Shown one piece after another: positions 8,708 through 18,845 of a stretch of 64,000 nucleotides of DNA. Origin of the DNA: Paracoccus aurantiacus. GTDB taxonomy: Bacteria > Pseudomonadota > Alphaproteobacteria > Rhodobacterales > Rhodobacteraceae. Position 1 is the first letter of the stretch. Every line of letters begins with the position of its first letter. A program made the position numbers and the translations under genes. The stretch lies in assembly GCF_007993065.1 (NCBI RefSeq), contig NZ_VOPL01000009.1, positions 51,575 through 115,574 of the forward strand, written 5' to 3'. The notes under the pieces are model-generated. The model had not been told where the DNA came from and ran no database searches. It saw nothing but the letters and a program-made list of their open reading frames with translations.

Positions 8708-10708
8708 TCAGAAGTCCATATTCAGTCCCAGTGTCACGGTCCGGCCCGGCGCATAAAGCGGCTGGACGTCGCGTGGGCTGTATTGGACGTAGCTGGAGCG
8801 CTCGTAATAGGTCTTGTCAAACAGGTTATCGACACCCAGACGAACGACCACGTTCTGATGGCTTTCGGGTCGCCATTCTGCATAGGTGTTCACGACACCA
8901 TAACCTGCATGATCCGAGAACCCGGCTTCGGTCAGGTAATCGCCGTCCAGACGGTCGGCCAGTTCCAGCGTGCCGCCCACACGCAGATTATACTGCGGAA
9001 TGTCCTGGTCGACGAACAGCGATGCGACAGTGCCGATCGGCATGGCATCGCCGCCACTGGGCAGCGCGTCCTCGCCGTCATACTCGACATTCGCCTTCGT
9101 CACGCTGGCGCCGACGCGGCCGCTGCCCCAGCTATAGTTGCCCTGAAGGGTAAAACCGCGGCTGCGATATTCCTCGGCATTGTCCAATGTGTAGCTGTCA
9201 TCGCTTTCGCGGTAATAGCTGTTCGCGAGGTTCTTCAATCGCGTGTCGAAGAAAGTCAGGTTGCCCGTCCAATCGCCCTGCGTCGCGTTCAGACCCAATT
9301 TGTAGTTGCGCGCGGTCGCCGGCTCGTAATCAGACGCGACGGCCATGCTGCTGTCGCGGGCGTGGAGATAGCCATATTCACCCAGGTCAAAGCCCATCCA
9401 GGTATGCGAGGCACCGGCAAAGACCTCGTATCCGGGCGCGAATTCGTAAGAAATCGTGCCGTTCACGCTGGCGCCGGTATCCGAGTGGCGTTCGCTGTTC
9501 CAGTCAGTAAAGCGCTGGTGATCCAGACGCGCACCGGTGGAAATGTCGATGCCATTGTCGAATTCGAAGCGGCCCTGAACAAAGGCTCCGACCTGCATCG
9601 TTTCCAGATTGTGGACGGGCGCATCGGTGTCGCCGTAATTGTCGATGTGATAATCGTCATAGGCCCAGTCGATTCCGGCGGTCACGCTGCCCGGTCCGAC
9701 CTCGAATCGATTCTGAACAAGGCCGCCGACTGTTTCGGCCTTCATCCTGAAATCGCCGCGCGCGGCATCCTCAATGTAATCCGGCCGGTCGTAATTGTTC
9801 CGGCTGGCATAGATCATCACCTCGGGATCCCACAGCGCTGTGGGCGAAACCTCGGTATATTTCAGGCTGATGGTGTTGCGCGTAACTTTCAGCGGGAAAA
9901 CCTCCTTGGTCTGCCCGACATCCATGTTCATCCGGGTCACGCGATCAGCGCTGTCCTTGTTATATTCGTAGGACAGTTCGACGCGGTGCCCCTCGAATTC
10001 ATAACCCGTCTTCAGCAGCGCACCACTTGTGGCCGGCTTGCTGCCCACGACCTCGTAGCCATCGCCGTTTTCGTAATTGTCGCCGTCTGCGCGATGCAGC
10101 ATCACGAACCAGTCGACGTTCTCATAAACGCCGTATCCCGCCAGATTCGCCGTCAACCCCCGCCCGTTCGAGCCATAGGACAGCCCGATCCGACCGCCCT
10201 TGCTGCGCCCATCGGTCAGCAGATCGCGTGCGCCAAGCGTTTCATAGCGAACCGCGCCTGCGCCAGCACCAAAGCCGGCATCGGCAGCCGCGGCACCGGA
10301 CTCGACCTCGACCCGCTTCAGGAAGGCCGGGTCGATGACGTTCGATCCGCTGTGGTGCCAATTATCCTTGAACTGCGGCACGCCGTCGACCGACACCGCG
10401 AGGCTTGATTGTTCCAGACCAAAGACGTGAATCCTCTTGGACGGCCCCGCACCGCCCGACACGCTGACAGAGGCATCGCGGGCGAAAAGCTCTGACGCAT
10501 CGGCGGGCTGCATGTCTGCGATATCCTGCTCGGTCACGACCGAGCCGCCTGTCGCCTCGACATTTTCCTGACCATCCGCGACCAGCGTGATCGGGTCCAG
10601 CATGATCGTCCCGGTGGGCAGCGGATCGGCCAGATCCTGTGCATGGGACGCAGCCGCGATCGCGAGCATCGATGCGCCAGCGAGCAGCAGGGAAGTTGGG
10701 TTGAGCAT
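8708..10708 (-). CDS. TonB-dependent outer-membrane receptor (probable ferric siderophore receptor)
   Basis: This is an outer-membrane beta-barrel transporter of about 666 residues. The start ATG at 10708 is preferred over an upstream ATG (10759) because it places a signal peptide (residues 1 to about 23, ending ASHAQD) at the N-terminus and has GAAGGA upstream. A plug domain follows (about residues 45-165, including DASELFARDASVSVSGG and RVEVESGAAAAD), then the barrel, ending in the terminal aromatic signature LGLNMDF. It is divergent from the siderophore biosynthesis genes, so uptake of the ferric catecholate made by that cluster is the obvious role. A heme or other ligand is not excluded. 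Confidence 0.88.
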   Translation of the reverse strand: MLNPTSLLLAGASMLAIAAASHAQDLADPLPTGTIMLDPITLVADGQENVEATGGSVVTEQDIADMQPADASELFARDASVSVSGGAGPSKRIHVFGLEQSSLAVSVDGVPQFKDNWHHSGSNVIDPAFLKRVEVESGAAAADAGFGAGAGAVRYETLGARDLLTDGRSKGGRIGLSYGSNGRGLTANLAGYGVYENVDWFVMLHRADGDNYENGDGYEVVGSKPATSGALLKTGYEFEGHRVELSYEYNKDSADRVTRMNMDVGQTKEVFPLKVTRNTISLKYTEVSPTALWDPEVMIYASRNNYDRPDYIEDAARGDFRMKAETVGGLVQNRFEVGPGSVTAGIDWAYDDYHIDNYGDTDAPVHNLETMQVGAFVQGRFEFDNGIDISTGARLDHQRFTDWNSERHSDTGASVNGTISYEFAPGYEVFAGASHTWMGFDLGEYGYLHARDSSMAVASDYEPATARNYKLGLNATQGDWTGNLTFFDTRLKNLANSYYRESDDSYTLDNAEEYRSRGFTLQGNYSWGSGRVGASVTKANVEYDGEDALPSGGDAMPIGTVASLFVDQDIPQYNLRVGGTLELADRLDGDYLTEAGFSDHAGYGVVNTYAEWRPESHQNVVVRLGVDNLFDKTYYERSSYVQYSPRDVQPLYAPGRTVTLGLNMDF

Positions 10709-11128
10709 CAATGATATCCTTCGTTTTCGTTGCCCGAAGAGCATGTCGCAGCGCAACAAATGATTCTCAACTGTTTTTATCAGGTATTAATTTCACATGG
10801 GTATCGGTGTGACAAAACGGTCAATCGTTGGGGCTCTCCGGCAGCGGCACGACGGCAATTTATCTGAATTTAATTAGTTATATCAATATTTTGGGAAGAT
10901 TCGCCGCCGCCGCAAAACGGCTGCGGCACTTTTCAAAAAATCATCGTCAGAGCTAAATCCTGACTTTTTTAATTGACTATATCCCGGCAACCAAGCTATT
11001 GCGCGGGCGAGTTGCGCGCAGCCTTGGTCCCTCTTGTCCTGAACGCAACTCGGCACCCGCCAGCAAGGCATCAGCCAGCCGTTAAGGCCGCAAGCGTTTC
11101 AGTCCATTTCAAAGCCGAAGGATTTCGC
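10709..11128. promoter_or_regulatory. Divergent control region of receptor and siderophore genes
   Basis: This 420-base, partly AT-rich region separates the receptor gene from the isochorismate synthase gene. It holds the 17-mer AAATCCTGACTTTTTTA (10955-10971), of which a 16/17 copy lies at 17365-17381 at the far end of the cluster. A five-base inverted pair GTCAG (10946-10950) and CTGAC (10960-10964) overlaps it, and a possible -35 TTGACT starts at 10973. TGATTCTCA (10761-10769) lies on the receptor side. Iron-responsive control by an Irr, RirA or Fur-type regulator is expected for such genes, but which one binds here cannot be read by eye. Confidence 0.55.
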
Positions 11129-12301
11129 ATGATGATGCCATCAGGCGTTGCAGAGCATATTGCCGCTTCGAAACCTGCCGAGGGCGAGTTCGCATTTACC
11201 GGACCTCGGGGCGCCGTTCGATCCGCGGGACGAACCGCTCCGGTCGCGTCCGGGACGCAGGACTCACTGGATGAGCGCATTGCGCGCGCGTTCCGTCATG
11301 CAGGACCGCGCGCCATTATCGGCGGCGCCCTGCCGTTCAGCCGGCATCAGGCCGACCATCTCTGGTGCGCGGAAGGCGGTTCAACCATGGTCCACGCTGC
11401 CGTCGGGGCGGGTCCTATCGCCACGACGCTGCGAATGAATGCCGCCCCGTCGCCGCGGGATTATGCAGGATCGGTGGCGAAGGCGCTTGAGCTGATACGT
11501 CAGGATGCCGCCCATCAGGATGGTCTGCGCAAGATCGTGCTGGCCCGGACATTGGCGGTCAGCGCGTCGGACCCGATTTCAATTGCAGGCCTTATGAGCC
11601 GCCTGGCCGACGATGACAGCGTCACCGCATTTCAGGTCGCCCTGCCGGGCAACGGACCTTCGCCGCGCCACCTTGTCGGCGCGACGCCCGAACTGCTCAT
11701 CGAAAAGCGGGGGCGTGCGATCCTGTCAAACCCGCTGGCCGGCTCGATCCGGCGCTGCGCCGGCCCTGCCGAGGACGCGCAGGCCTGCGGCGAACTCGCG
11801 CGATCAGACAAGGACCGGCGTGAACATGCGATGGTCGTGGAATATATCTTGGATCAGCTTTCGCCCTGGTGCCGGCGACTGGGTAGCCCCGAGGGCACGC
11901 GTCTGACCTCGACGCGCAGCATGTGGCATCTGCATACCCGCATCGTCGGAGAACTTCTCGACGACAGCGTCCCGGTTCCCGTGTTGGCGGCGGCCTTGCA
12001 TCCGACACCCGCGGTCTGCGGCCTGCCCTGTCAGCGTGCGGCGGATCTGATCAGCCAACTGGAGCCTGTCGCCCGCGATTTCTATGCCGGAGCGGTGGGC
12101 TGGTGCGACAACAGGGGCGATGGCGCTTGGTATGTCGCAATCCGCTGCGCCGATATCTGCGGCCGGGAGGCGAGGCTATATGCCGGTGCCGGCATCGTCG
12201 AAGGCTCTGACCCGATGATCGAGGCCGCCGAGACAGGCAGCAAATTCGCCGCAATGCTGGCGGCTCTGGGGCTGCCCGCCGATGCCGCACTTACTGACTG
12301 A
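11129..12301 (+). CDS. entC: Isochorismate synthase (EntC/DhbC/VibC type)
   Basis: This enzyme converts chorismate to isochorismate, the first step toward 2,3-dihydroxybenzoate (DHB). The start ATG at 11129 has AAGGA upstream and gives 390 residues, almost exactly the E. coli EntC length. The chorismate-binding C-terminal region is clear: KIVLARTLAV, GATPELLIEKRGRAILSNPL, AGSIRR, DKDRREHAMVVEYILDQL, TRSMWHLHT and the active-site stretch HPTPAVCGLP. It is the first gene of a plus-strand trio with isochorismatase and dehydrogenase. The open frame upstream of 11129 looks like 5' leader rather than protein. Confidence 0.93.
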   Translation: MMMPSGVAEHIAASKPAEGEFAFTGPRGAVRSAGRTAPVASGTQDSLDERIARAFRHAGPRAIIGGALPFSRHQADHLWCAEGGSTMVHAAVGAGPIATTLRMNAAPSPRDYAGSVAKALELIRQDAAHQDGLRKIVLARTLAVSASDPISIAGLMSRLADDDSVTAFQVALPGNGPSPRHLVGATPELLIEKRGRAILSNPLAGSIRRCAGPAEDAQACGELARSDKDRREHAMVVEYILDQLSPWCRRLGSPEGTRLTSTRSMWHLHTRIVGELLDDSVPVPVLAAALHPTPAVCGLPCQRAADLISQLEPVARDFYAGAVGWCDNRGDGAWYVAIRCADICGREARLYAGAGIVEGSDPMIEAAETGSKFAAMLAALGLPADAALTD

Positions 12302-12320
12302 TCCCGAACAGAGAACGAAT

Positions 12321-12974
12321 ATGACCCTGCCGCAGATTTCCTCCTATGAACCGCCGCGTCTGACAGAAATTCCGCCATCCCGCGCCGATTGGCAGTTCCG
12401 ACCGGATCGGGCGGCCCTGCTGGTCCATGACATGCAAGCCTATTTTTGCAGACCGTTTCCGCCGGATGCGCAACCTCTGGCCGGGCTTATCACGCAGATC
12501 GCGCGGCTGCTCGATGCGGCCCGTGCCGCCGGGATGCCGGTTTTCTATACTGCGCAGACAGGCGATCAGTTTCCCGCCGATCGAGGCTTGCAGGCCGATC
12601 TCTGGGGACCGGGGATGCGGGCCACGCCCGAGCATGAGGCAATCCTGCCCCAGCTTGCCCCGCAACATGGCGATCACTGTCTGGTCAAGCATCGCTATAG
12701 CGCGTTTCAGCGGTCGAACCTGTCCACGCTGATGCGCGCGCGCGGACGCGATCAGCTTCTGATCACCGGTATCTATGCCCATATCGGCTGTCTCTGCACC
12801 GCTGCCGAGGCCTTCCAGCGCGACATCCAGCCCTTTGCGGTGAGTGACGCGCAAGCCGATTTTGATCTGGCGCGGCATCGCATGGCCATGGCCTGGATCG
12901 CAGGTTGCAGCGGCGTCGTCACCGACACCGCGCATACCCTGACCGCAATCATGGGGAGCGCCAATGCAGCTTGA
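12321..12974 (+). CDS. entB: Isochorismatase (single-domain EntB/VibB-type)
   Basis: This enzyme hydrolyses isochorismate to 2,3-dihydro-2,3-dihydroxybenzoate plus pyruvate. It has 217 residues and starts at ATG 12321. The catalytic aspartate lies in ALLVHDMQAYF, the lysine in CLVKHRYSAFQRS, and the cysteine-region motif is ITGIYAHIGCLCTAAEAF; all align closely to E. coli EntB as I recall it. Unlike EntB and VibB, it ends after the isochorismatase domain and has no fused aryl carrier domain. That function is supplied by a separate gene at 13731-13964. Its stop overlaps the start of the dehydrogenase gene. Confidence 0.93.
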   Translation: MTLPQISSYEPPRLTEIPPSRADWQFRPDRAALLVHDMQAYFCRPFPPDAQPLAGLITQIARLLDAARAAGMPVFYTAQTGDQFPADRGLQADLWGPGMRATPEHEAILPQLAPQHGDHCLVKHRYSAFQRSNLSTLMRARGRDQLLITGIYAHIGCLCTAAEAFQRDIQPFAVSDAQADFDLARHRMAMAWIAGCSGVVTDTAHTLTAIMGSANAA

Positions 12975-13734
12975 TGGATTTCACGGTCGCTGCGCATTGG
13001 TGAGCGGCGCGGCGGGCGGTATCGGTCGCGCCGTGACAGCGGCCCTGCGCAGCGCTGGCGCGCGGGTACTCGCGACCGATCTCGCGGATGCCCTGCCTGT
13101 CGGGGACAACGGATCACATGGCCTCCTCTGGCACGCGATGGACGTGCGCGACAGCGCCTCGGTCGAGGTTGCGCTTCAGGCAGCCGAACACGCTTTCGGG
13201 CCGGTCACGCTTGGCGTTCACGCGGCGGGGGTCCTGTCCACAGGCCCGCTGGCAAAGATGACCGATGACGAGTGGCAGCGCGTCACCGACATCAACGCGG
13301 GCGGAACATTTCGCGTGACCCGATGCCTTGGCCGGCACATGGCAGGACATGGCGGCGGGGCAATCGTCGTCATCGGCTCGAATGCGGCCGGCATCCCGCG
13401 TCAGGAAATGGGGGCCTATGCTGCATCAAAGGCAGCCTCGGCCATGTTGACCCGATGCCTGGGGCTGGAGCTTGCCGCACAAGGGGTCCGCTGCAACATC
13501 GTCGCGCCAGGCTCAACTCTCACCGCGATGCAGACGGGCATGTGGGCAGATGGCACCGGCGCGGCGCGAGTGATCGAAGGCGATGCCGCCAGCTTCCGCA
13601 CCGGAATCCCCCTGCGCAAGCTGGCAACGCCCGAAGACATCGCCAATGCGGCACTGTTCCTTCTTTCGGATCAGGCCGGCCACATCACCATGGCCGACCT
13701 GTATGTCGATGGCGGTGCGACGCTGCGGGCTTAG
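12964..13734 (+). CDS. entA: 2,3-dihydro-2,3-dihydroxybenzoate dehydrogenase
   Basis: This SDR enzyme of 256 residues oxidises 2,3-dihydro-DHB to 2,3-dihydroxybenzoate with NAD. It shows SGAAGGIGRA near the N-terminus, a Y/K pair in AYAASKAA, and the EntA-like segments RCNIVAPGSTLTAMQ and FRTGIPLRKLATPEDIANA. It overlaps the isochorismatase gene by 11 bases. Its TAG stop overlaps the stop of the convergent carrier-protein gene by 4 bases. EntC, EntB and EntA together complete DHB synthesis from chorismate. Confidence 0.92.
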   Translation: MQLDGFHGRCALVSGAAGGIGRAVTAALRSAGARVLATDLADALPVGDNGSHGLLWHAMDVRDSASVEVALQAAEHAFGPVTLGVHAAGVLSTGPLAKMTDDEWQRVTDINAGGTFRVTRCLGRHMAGHGGGAIVVIGSNAAGIPRQEMGAYAASKAASAMLTRCLGLELAAQGVRCNIVAPGSTLTAMQTGMWADGTGAARVIEGDAASFRTGIPLRKLATPEDIANAALFLLSDQAGHITMADLYVDGGATLRA

Positions 13735-13964
13735 TTGCTGCGCTGGCGGATCAGGGCCTGCCATGCGTTCAGCGTCGGCTGGCCAAGCAATTCATCGAAT
13801 TCCAGCATGACGCCCCGCTCTTCCAGCAGCATGACAAGCCGCATGACGCCCATCGAATCCAGACCGTAAAGCGTCAGGTCTTCGTCCGGGTCGATCGGTC
13901 CGTCCTCTCCGGTAATCTCGGCAACGCGGGTGTGCAGCCAGTCAGCGTCTGTTTCGGCATTCAT
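13731..13964 (-). CDS. Free-standing aryl carrier protein
   Basis: This acyl-carrier-type protein of 77 residues would hold DHB as a thioester on phosphopantetheine. The attachment serine is S37 in YGLDSMGVM, within the four-helix carrier pattern. The start ATG at 13964 is chosen for its GAGGAT ribosome-binding site; a longer N-terminus from 14024 would overlap the DHB-AMP ligase gene. It lies 10 bases after that ligase gene on the same strand. Having this domain free, rather than fused to isochorismatase as in EntB or VibB, is the unusual feature. A phosphopantetheinyl transferase gene is not seen in the window. Confidence 0.88.
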   Translation of the reverse strand: MNAETDADWLHTRVAEITGEDGPIDPDEDLTLYGLDSMGVMRLVMLLEERGVMLEFDELLGQPTLNAWQALIRQRSN

Positions 13965-13974
13965 TGTGGTATCC

Positions 13975-15555
<1,581 letters not shown>

Positions 15556-15734
15556 GGTCGCAAATCCTTGTCCGGGGATGTTCGGGGCTTTGCTGGATCG
15601 TCAGCGCGACAGATCTTGCTATGGCGAGCGCGTCAGGGCCCGACCGTTCTTGACGGCGCGCTATTCATAAGTATTTTTGTCGGATATTGTCAACGGCCGA
15701 CTAGACGTCAGGCATGCATGGATGCGTCGCAGAG

Positions 15735-17063
15735 ATGAACAAGATGGTATCCCCGACCTCTCCTCTGCCGCTCACACTTGGGCAACTTGACTTCTGGGAG
15801 GAGTTTCTGGCGCATCCGGGGCAGCCTGTCTCGACCGTTGCGCATTTGATCCGACTGCATGGCCCGCTGAACCACGACGCGATCGCACAGGCGATCACCA
15901 TGATGGCGGCAGAGGCCGATGTCCTGTCACTGCAATTTCTTGATGGTGATCCGCCGATGCAAATTGTCGATCCTGACCGGTTGCCCGGTCTGCGTCAGCT
16001 TGACCTGCGCAGCCATCCCGCGCCCGAGGACGAAGCGCGCAGGATCATGCAGGCAGATATCGACCATCCGCTTGACCTGTGCGCCGCGCCCTTGTCGGCG
16101 CTTTGGCTGATCCGTCTCAGCGAAGATCACTGGATCTGGTATCTTCGCGGGCACCATATCTTTCTTGACGGCTATTCCATGGCGCTGATCGAGAAACGCG
16201 TCGCCCAGCTTTATGCGCATATCGCGCAGGGTGCGCCAGCCGGAAAATCCTTCGCAAGATTCGGCGATTATCTTGCCGAAGAAGCGGACTATCGCGGCAG
16301 TCCCCGGCATCAGTCAGCTCGCGAGTTCTGGCAAAGGCAGCTGGCCGCAGGGCATGCTCCGGCAACGCTGCGCAAGGGGTCCGAGGGCTATCCTGTCGTG
16401 CCCCACAGCGCAACGATCCCCTTGCAGCACTTGTCAGCCCGCCTGCTGCAATCCGCCCAGCGGTTTGAGATGGGCTGGCCCGATCTGGTGACGGCGCTTT
16501 GCACGCTATGGCTGTGGCGCGTGCCTGCGAGTGATGCGCGTGACAATGGGCTTGTCTGGCTGCCGCTGATGGGTCGCCTCGGCAGCGTCGCAGCAAATAT
16601 CCCGGCCATGGTGCTGAACATCGCGCCGTTTCGCGTGACACCGAACCCTCGGGAAGGCCTGGCTGCAGTGCTTGGCGCGATGCAGCAAGATTTGAGGTCA
16701 GTTCGAAAGCATGGCCGCTGCCGGATCGAGCAGATCGCTGCGGATTTCGGCCTGAAGGACGACGAACGGTTCTTCTTCTCGCCGCTAATCAATGTGATGC
16801 CATTCAGCAATGCGCATTTTCCCGGCGGCGACTGTGAGCGAGAGGTTCTTGCCGCAGGCCCCGGCGATGGGTTCAACGTGACGATCAGCGCCGATCCGCG
16901 CGCCGAAGGTATGGTCATGCATCTCGACGCCGATCCGTCGCTTACATCGCGGACGCTTTTTGATCGCCACGTCGCCGGCCTGCCGGACTTCCTGAACCGA
17001 TGTCTTTCGGCGGACGCGAATCTGCCTTTGCTGAGAGCTTTCCGCGACGAGGGCGCTGGCTAG
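15735..17063 (+). CDS. Free-standing NRPS condensation protein, VibH-like amide synthase
   Basis: This is a condensation-domain protein of about 442 residues with no other NRPS domain. The catalytic motif HHIFLDG is at residues 140-146. Segments QFEMGWPDLVTALCTLWLW-like, GSVAANIPAMVLNIAPFRV and HGRCRIEQIAADFGL align to Vibrio VibH, which joins carrier-bound DHB to a free polyamine amine. Here it would acylate spermidine or a similar amine with DHB. The start is uncertain (15714, 15735 or 15744). The stop overlaps the convergent DUF2218 gene by 4 bases. A Cy/threonine module as in VibF is absent from the window. Confidence 0.88.
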   Translation: MNKMVSPTSPLPLTLGQLDFWEEFLAHPGQPVSTVAHLIRLHGPLNHDAIAQAITMMAAEADVLSLQFLDGDPPMQIVDPDRLPGLRQLDLRSHPAPEDEARRIMQADIDHPLDLCAAPLSALWLIRLSEDHWIWYLRGHHIFLDGYSMALIEKRVAQLYAHIAQGAPAGKSFARFGDYLAEEADYRGSPRHQSAREFWQRQLAAGHAPATLRKGSEGYPVVPHSATIPLQHLSARLLQSAQRFEMGWPDLVTALCTLWLWRVPASDARDNGLVWLPLMGRLGSVAANIPAMVLNIAPFRVTPNPREGLAAVLGAMQQDLRSVRKHGRCRIEQIAADFGLKDDERFFFSPLINVMPFSNAHFPGGDCEREVLAAGPGDGFNVTISADPRAEGMVMHLDADPSLTSRTLFDRHVAGLPDFLNRCLSADANLPLLRAFRDEGAG

Positions 17064-17359
17064 GTGGCTGCGCCCCAGGTCATTCCACTGAAATCCTCGC
17101 GGAACGCGAAGCGCTGCAGGTGATCGTCGATGGTCTGCTGCATCTGCGCCAGCGCCTCAGCATCAGAGCCGGAAAGCGTCACCGTCAGAGCGGCATCATC
17201 CGCCACCATTACGGCTGCCCCGATTGCGAAGGTGACCTGGCCGCGATTCCCCTCGATGCTGGCCGGCACCTTGTGTCCGAAATGCTTACACAGCTGCGTG
17301 ACGTACTTTGCTGCATTCGGGGTTTCAAAGCGTCCCGTCCTGAGTGATTGCTCCTGCAT
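17060..17359 (-). CDS. DUF2218 family protein
   Basis: This small protein of 99 residues belongs to the DUF2218 family, recognised from the N-terminal pattern TPNAAKYVTQLCKHFGHKVPA and the following beta-strand/helix order. Members are often found next to siderophore transport and biosynthesis genes, and their biochemical role is not established. It ends in a 4-base overlap with the VibH-like gene. Its start lies only 6 bases from a copy of the 17-mer also found before the isochorismate synthase gene, so it is probably co-regulated with the siderophore cluster. Confidence 0.85.
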   Translation of the reverse strand: MQEQSLRTGRFETPNAAKYVTQLCKHFGHKVPASIEGNRGQVTFAIGAAVMVADDAALTVTLSGSDAEALAQMQQTIDDHLQRFAFREDFSGMTWGAAT

Positions 17360-17364
17360 ATCTC

Positions 17365-17381
17365 AAATCCCGACTTTTTTA
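17365..17381. promoter_or_regulatory. Second copy of the siderophore-cluster 17-mer
   Basis: AAATCCCGACTTTTTTA differs at one position from AAATCCTGACTTTTTTA at 10955-10971. Both lie directly next to genes at the two ends of the siderophore cluster and nowhere else that I noticed. A shared regulator site, probably iron-responsive, is inferred. Confidence 0.5.
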
Positions 17382-17911
17382 CTCTACATACCGCGAAATC
17401 ACATTGAACCGCGCTTGCTGTCAAGCGCCTGATCTTCTTTTAGTCCGCGCTTGTAAGTTCGCTCTGTTCAGAGTTAGGCCCTCGAATGACGCTTGGTGAT
17501 ATTCCCGCGGGGTGGGCCCATCGAGGATGACGAGCCATTCGCCGGTCATGGTGGCGTTCTGGCGACGACAGAACTGGAGTTCAGCGAGGCAGGCGATCCG
17601 TTTGGGTATCGGTAGGGGTGGACTATACCGTCTGAACGACATCGACGTCACATCAGGCTCCCTGCGCGCGAAGGTGGAAGGAGCAGTCGCGGTTTGATGC
17701 AGGTCTTTTGATAGCATCGTGTCCACCGCTTCCAGAGAACTCTGCCGCAGTGCCGGGTACCACGCAAGGTTTCGCTGCAGGCGATTGCGCCCAGACAATC
17801 CTCCCTCCATGGACGACCAAATTCTGACTGACCCAAAACAGTCTGGCGCAAGTGGATACCGCTGCAGCATAGCGTCGCCCCGCGCGCCGAGGATCCGGCG
17901 TGCCTGAGGCA
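17382..17911. other. Intergenic stretch without a recognisable gene
   Basis: About 530 bases separate the siderophore cluster from the capsule exporter. Open frames exist on both strands (for example 17421-17912 minus), but none shows a family signature, a convincing ribosome-binding site or a domain pattern. The minus-strand frame has a stretch reading GEWLVILDGPTPREYHQASF that might be a coding remnant. I see no terminator or tRNA. Confidence 0.4.
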
Positions 17912-18709
17912 TTACATATTGTTCAGAAGATCCCTGTGGTAGCGCAGCAGAAGCGCCAGACCGATGACGAGACCGACGAGACTTACGCCAAATACATAGG
18001 CCGGACTGACATAGTCGGCATGATAGCTTGGATAAAATCCATGCCGCATCTGACCGATAACGTGGACAAGCGGATTATACCAGAGATATCCTTGAATTGA
18101 TTTCGGAACTGAATCAAAAACAAACAGGACGCAACTTATAATAAAAAGAGGCCTGTTTAAGATATTCCAGATCTTGAACCAAACCGGGAATGCCAGAAAT
18201 AGATAGCAATTCAATGTGCCGACAGCAAATGCAAATGCGGTCGCCATGGCTATGCTGAGCCCTATGCTATCCAATTGAGGATCTGTTCGTGTGTCGAAGA
18301 AGATATATAACCAAAAGAAAATGACATAGACGACCAGCAACCCCGAGATCATATTTGTTATTAACCTGCCGGCCAGAGCATCAAAAAAAGTGACGGATGG
18401 GTATGCGAGGAGCGGTTTGGAGTAATTCAGAGACTGAGAGACCTTTTGTGCAATATCATTATAATAAATGAAGGGCACAACGCCCGTTGTATAAAACATG
18501 GCAAAGCTTGTTCCGATTGGCGGAGACGAGAATGCAAATGAAAAAACAAGGGTGAGCAGCGCAATCCCGCCCGCAGGTTCGAGGATCGCCCAGATATACC
18601 CCCCGGGCGTCCGCCCGTAGGTCGCGGACATTTCGCGCATGACCAGCGCCCCGATCGCACGAGCCGTGGAAAATTTTCGATCTGACACGACTGTACGTAG
18701 TTCTGCCAT
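17912..18709 (-). CDS. kpsM: Capsular polysaccharide ABC-2 type transporter permease (KpsM-like)
   Basis: This inner-membrane permease has 265 residues and six hydrophobic segments. It forms the channel half of an ABC exporter of the KpsMT/BexAB group. The N-terminal REMSATYGRTPGGYIWAILEP pattern is the ABC-2 family signature, and NPLVHVIGQMRHGFYPSY lies near the C-terminus. It is divergent from the KpsE- and KpsT-like genes with a 136-base gap. No glycosyltransferase or KpsC/KpsS genes are near, so synthesis of the exported polymer must be encoded elsewhere. Confidence 0.9.
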   Translation of the reverse strand: MAELRTVVSDRKFSTARAIGALVMREMSATYGRTPGGYIWAILEPAGGIALLTLVFSFAFSSPPIGTSFAMFYTTGVVPFIYYNDIAQKVSQSLNYSKPLLAYPSVTFFDALAGRLITNMISGLLVVYVIFFWLYIFFDTRTDPQLDSIGLSIAMATAFAFAVGTLNCYLFLAFPVWFKIWNILNRPLFIISCVLFVFDSVPKSIQGYLWYNPLVHVIGQMRHGFYPSYHADYVSPAYVFGVSLVGLVIGLALLLRYHRDLLNNM

Positions 18710-18845
18710 GACGACTTCCGAAGGGTGTGGCGCGGTCCCGTCTGCCTAGATGACAGGATCACGTCGCAGTGTGAGCTATGGACTTCCAACCGGTGATATG
18801 TAGGAAGGGGGGCGAAATTACAACGCCTGCGTCGCAACAGAAGGC

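Noticed and set aside
8783..10408. A 541-codon plus-strand frame opposite the TonB receptor
   Set aside because: The minus strand encodes a complete receptor with signal peptide and barrel. The antisense frame shows no family pattern.
17421..17912. A 163-codon minus-strand frame before the capsule permease
   Set aside because: It has no ribosome-binding site, no recognisable fold and unusual composition. A stretch of it may be an old coding fragment, but that is not enough to call a gene.
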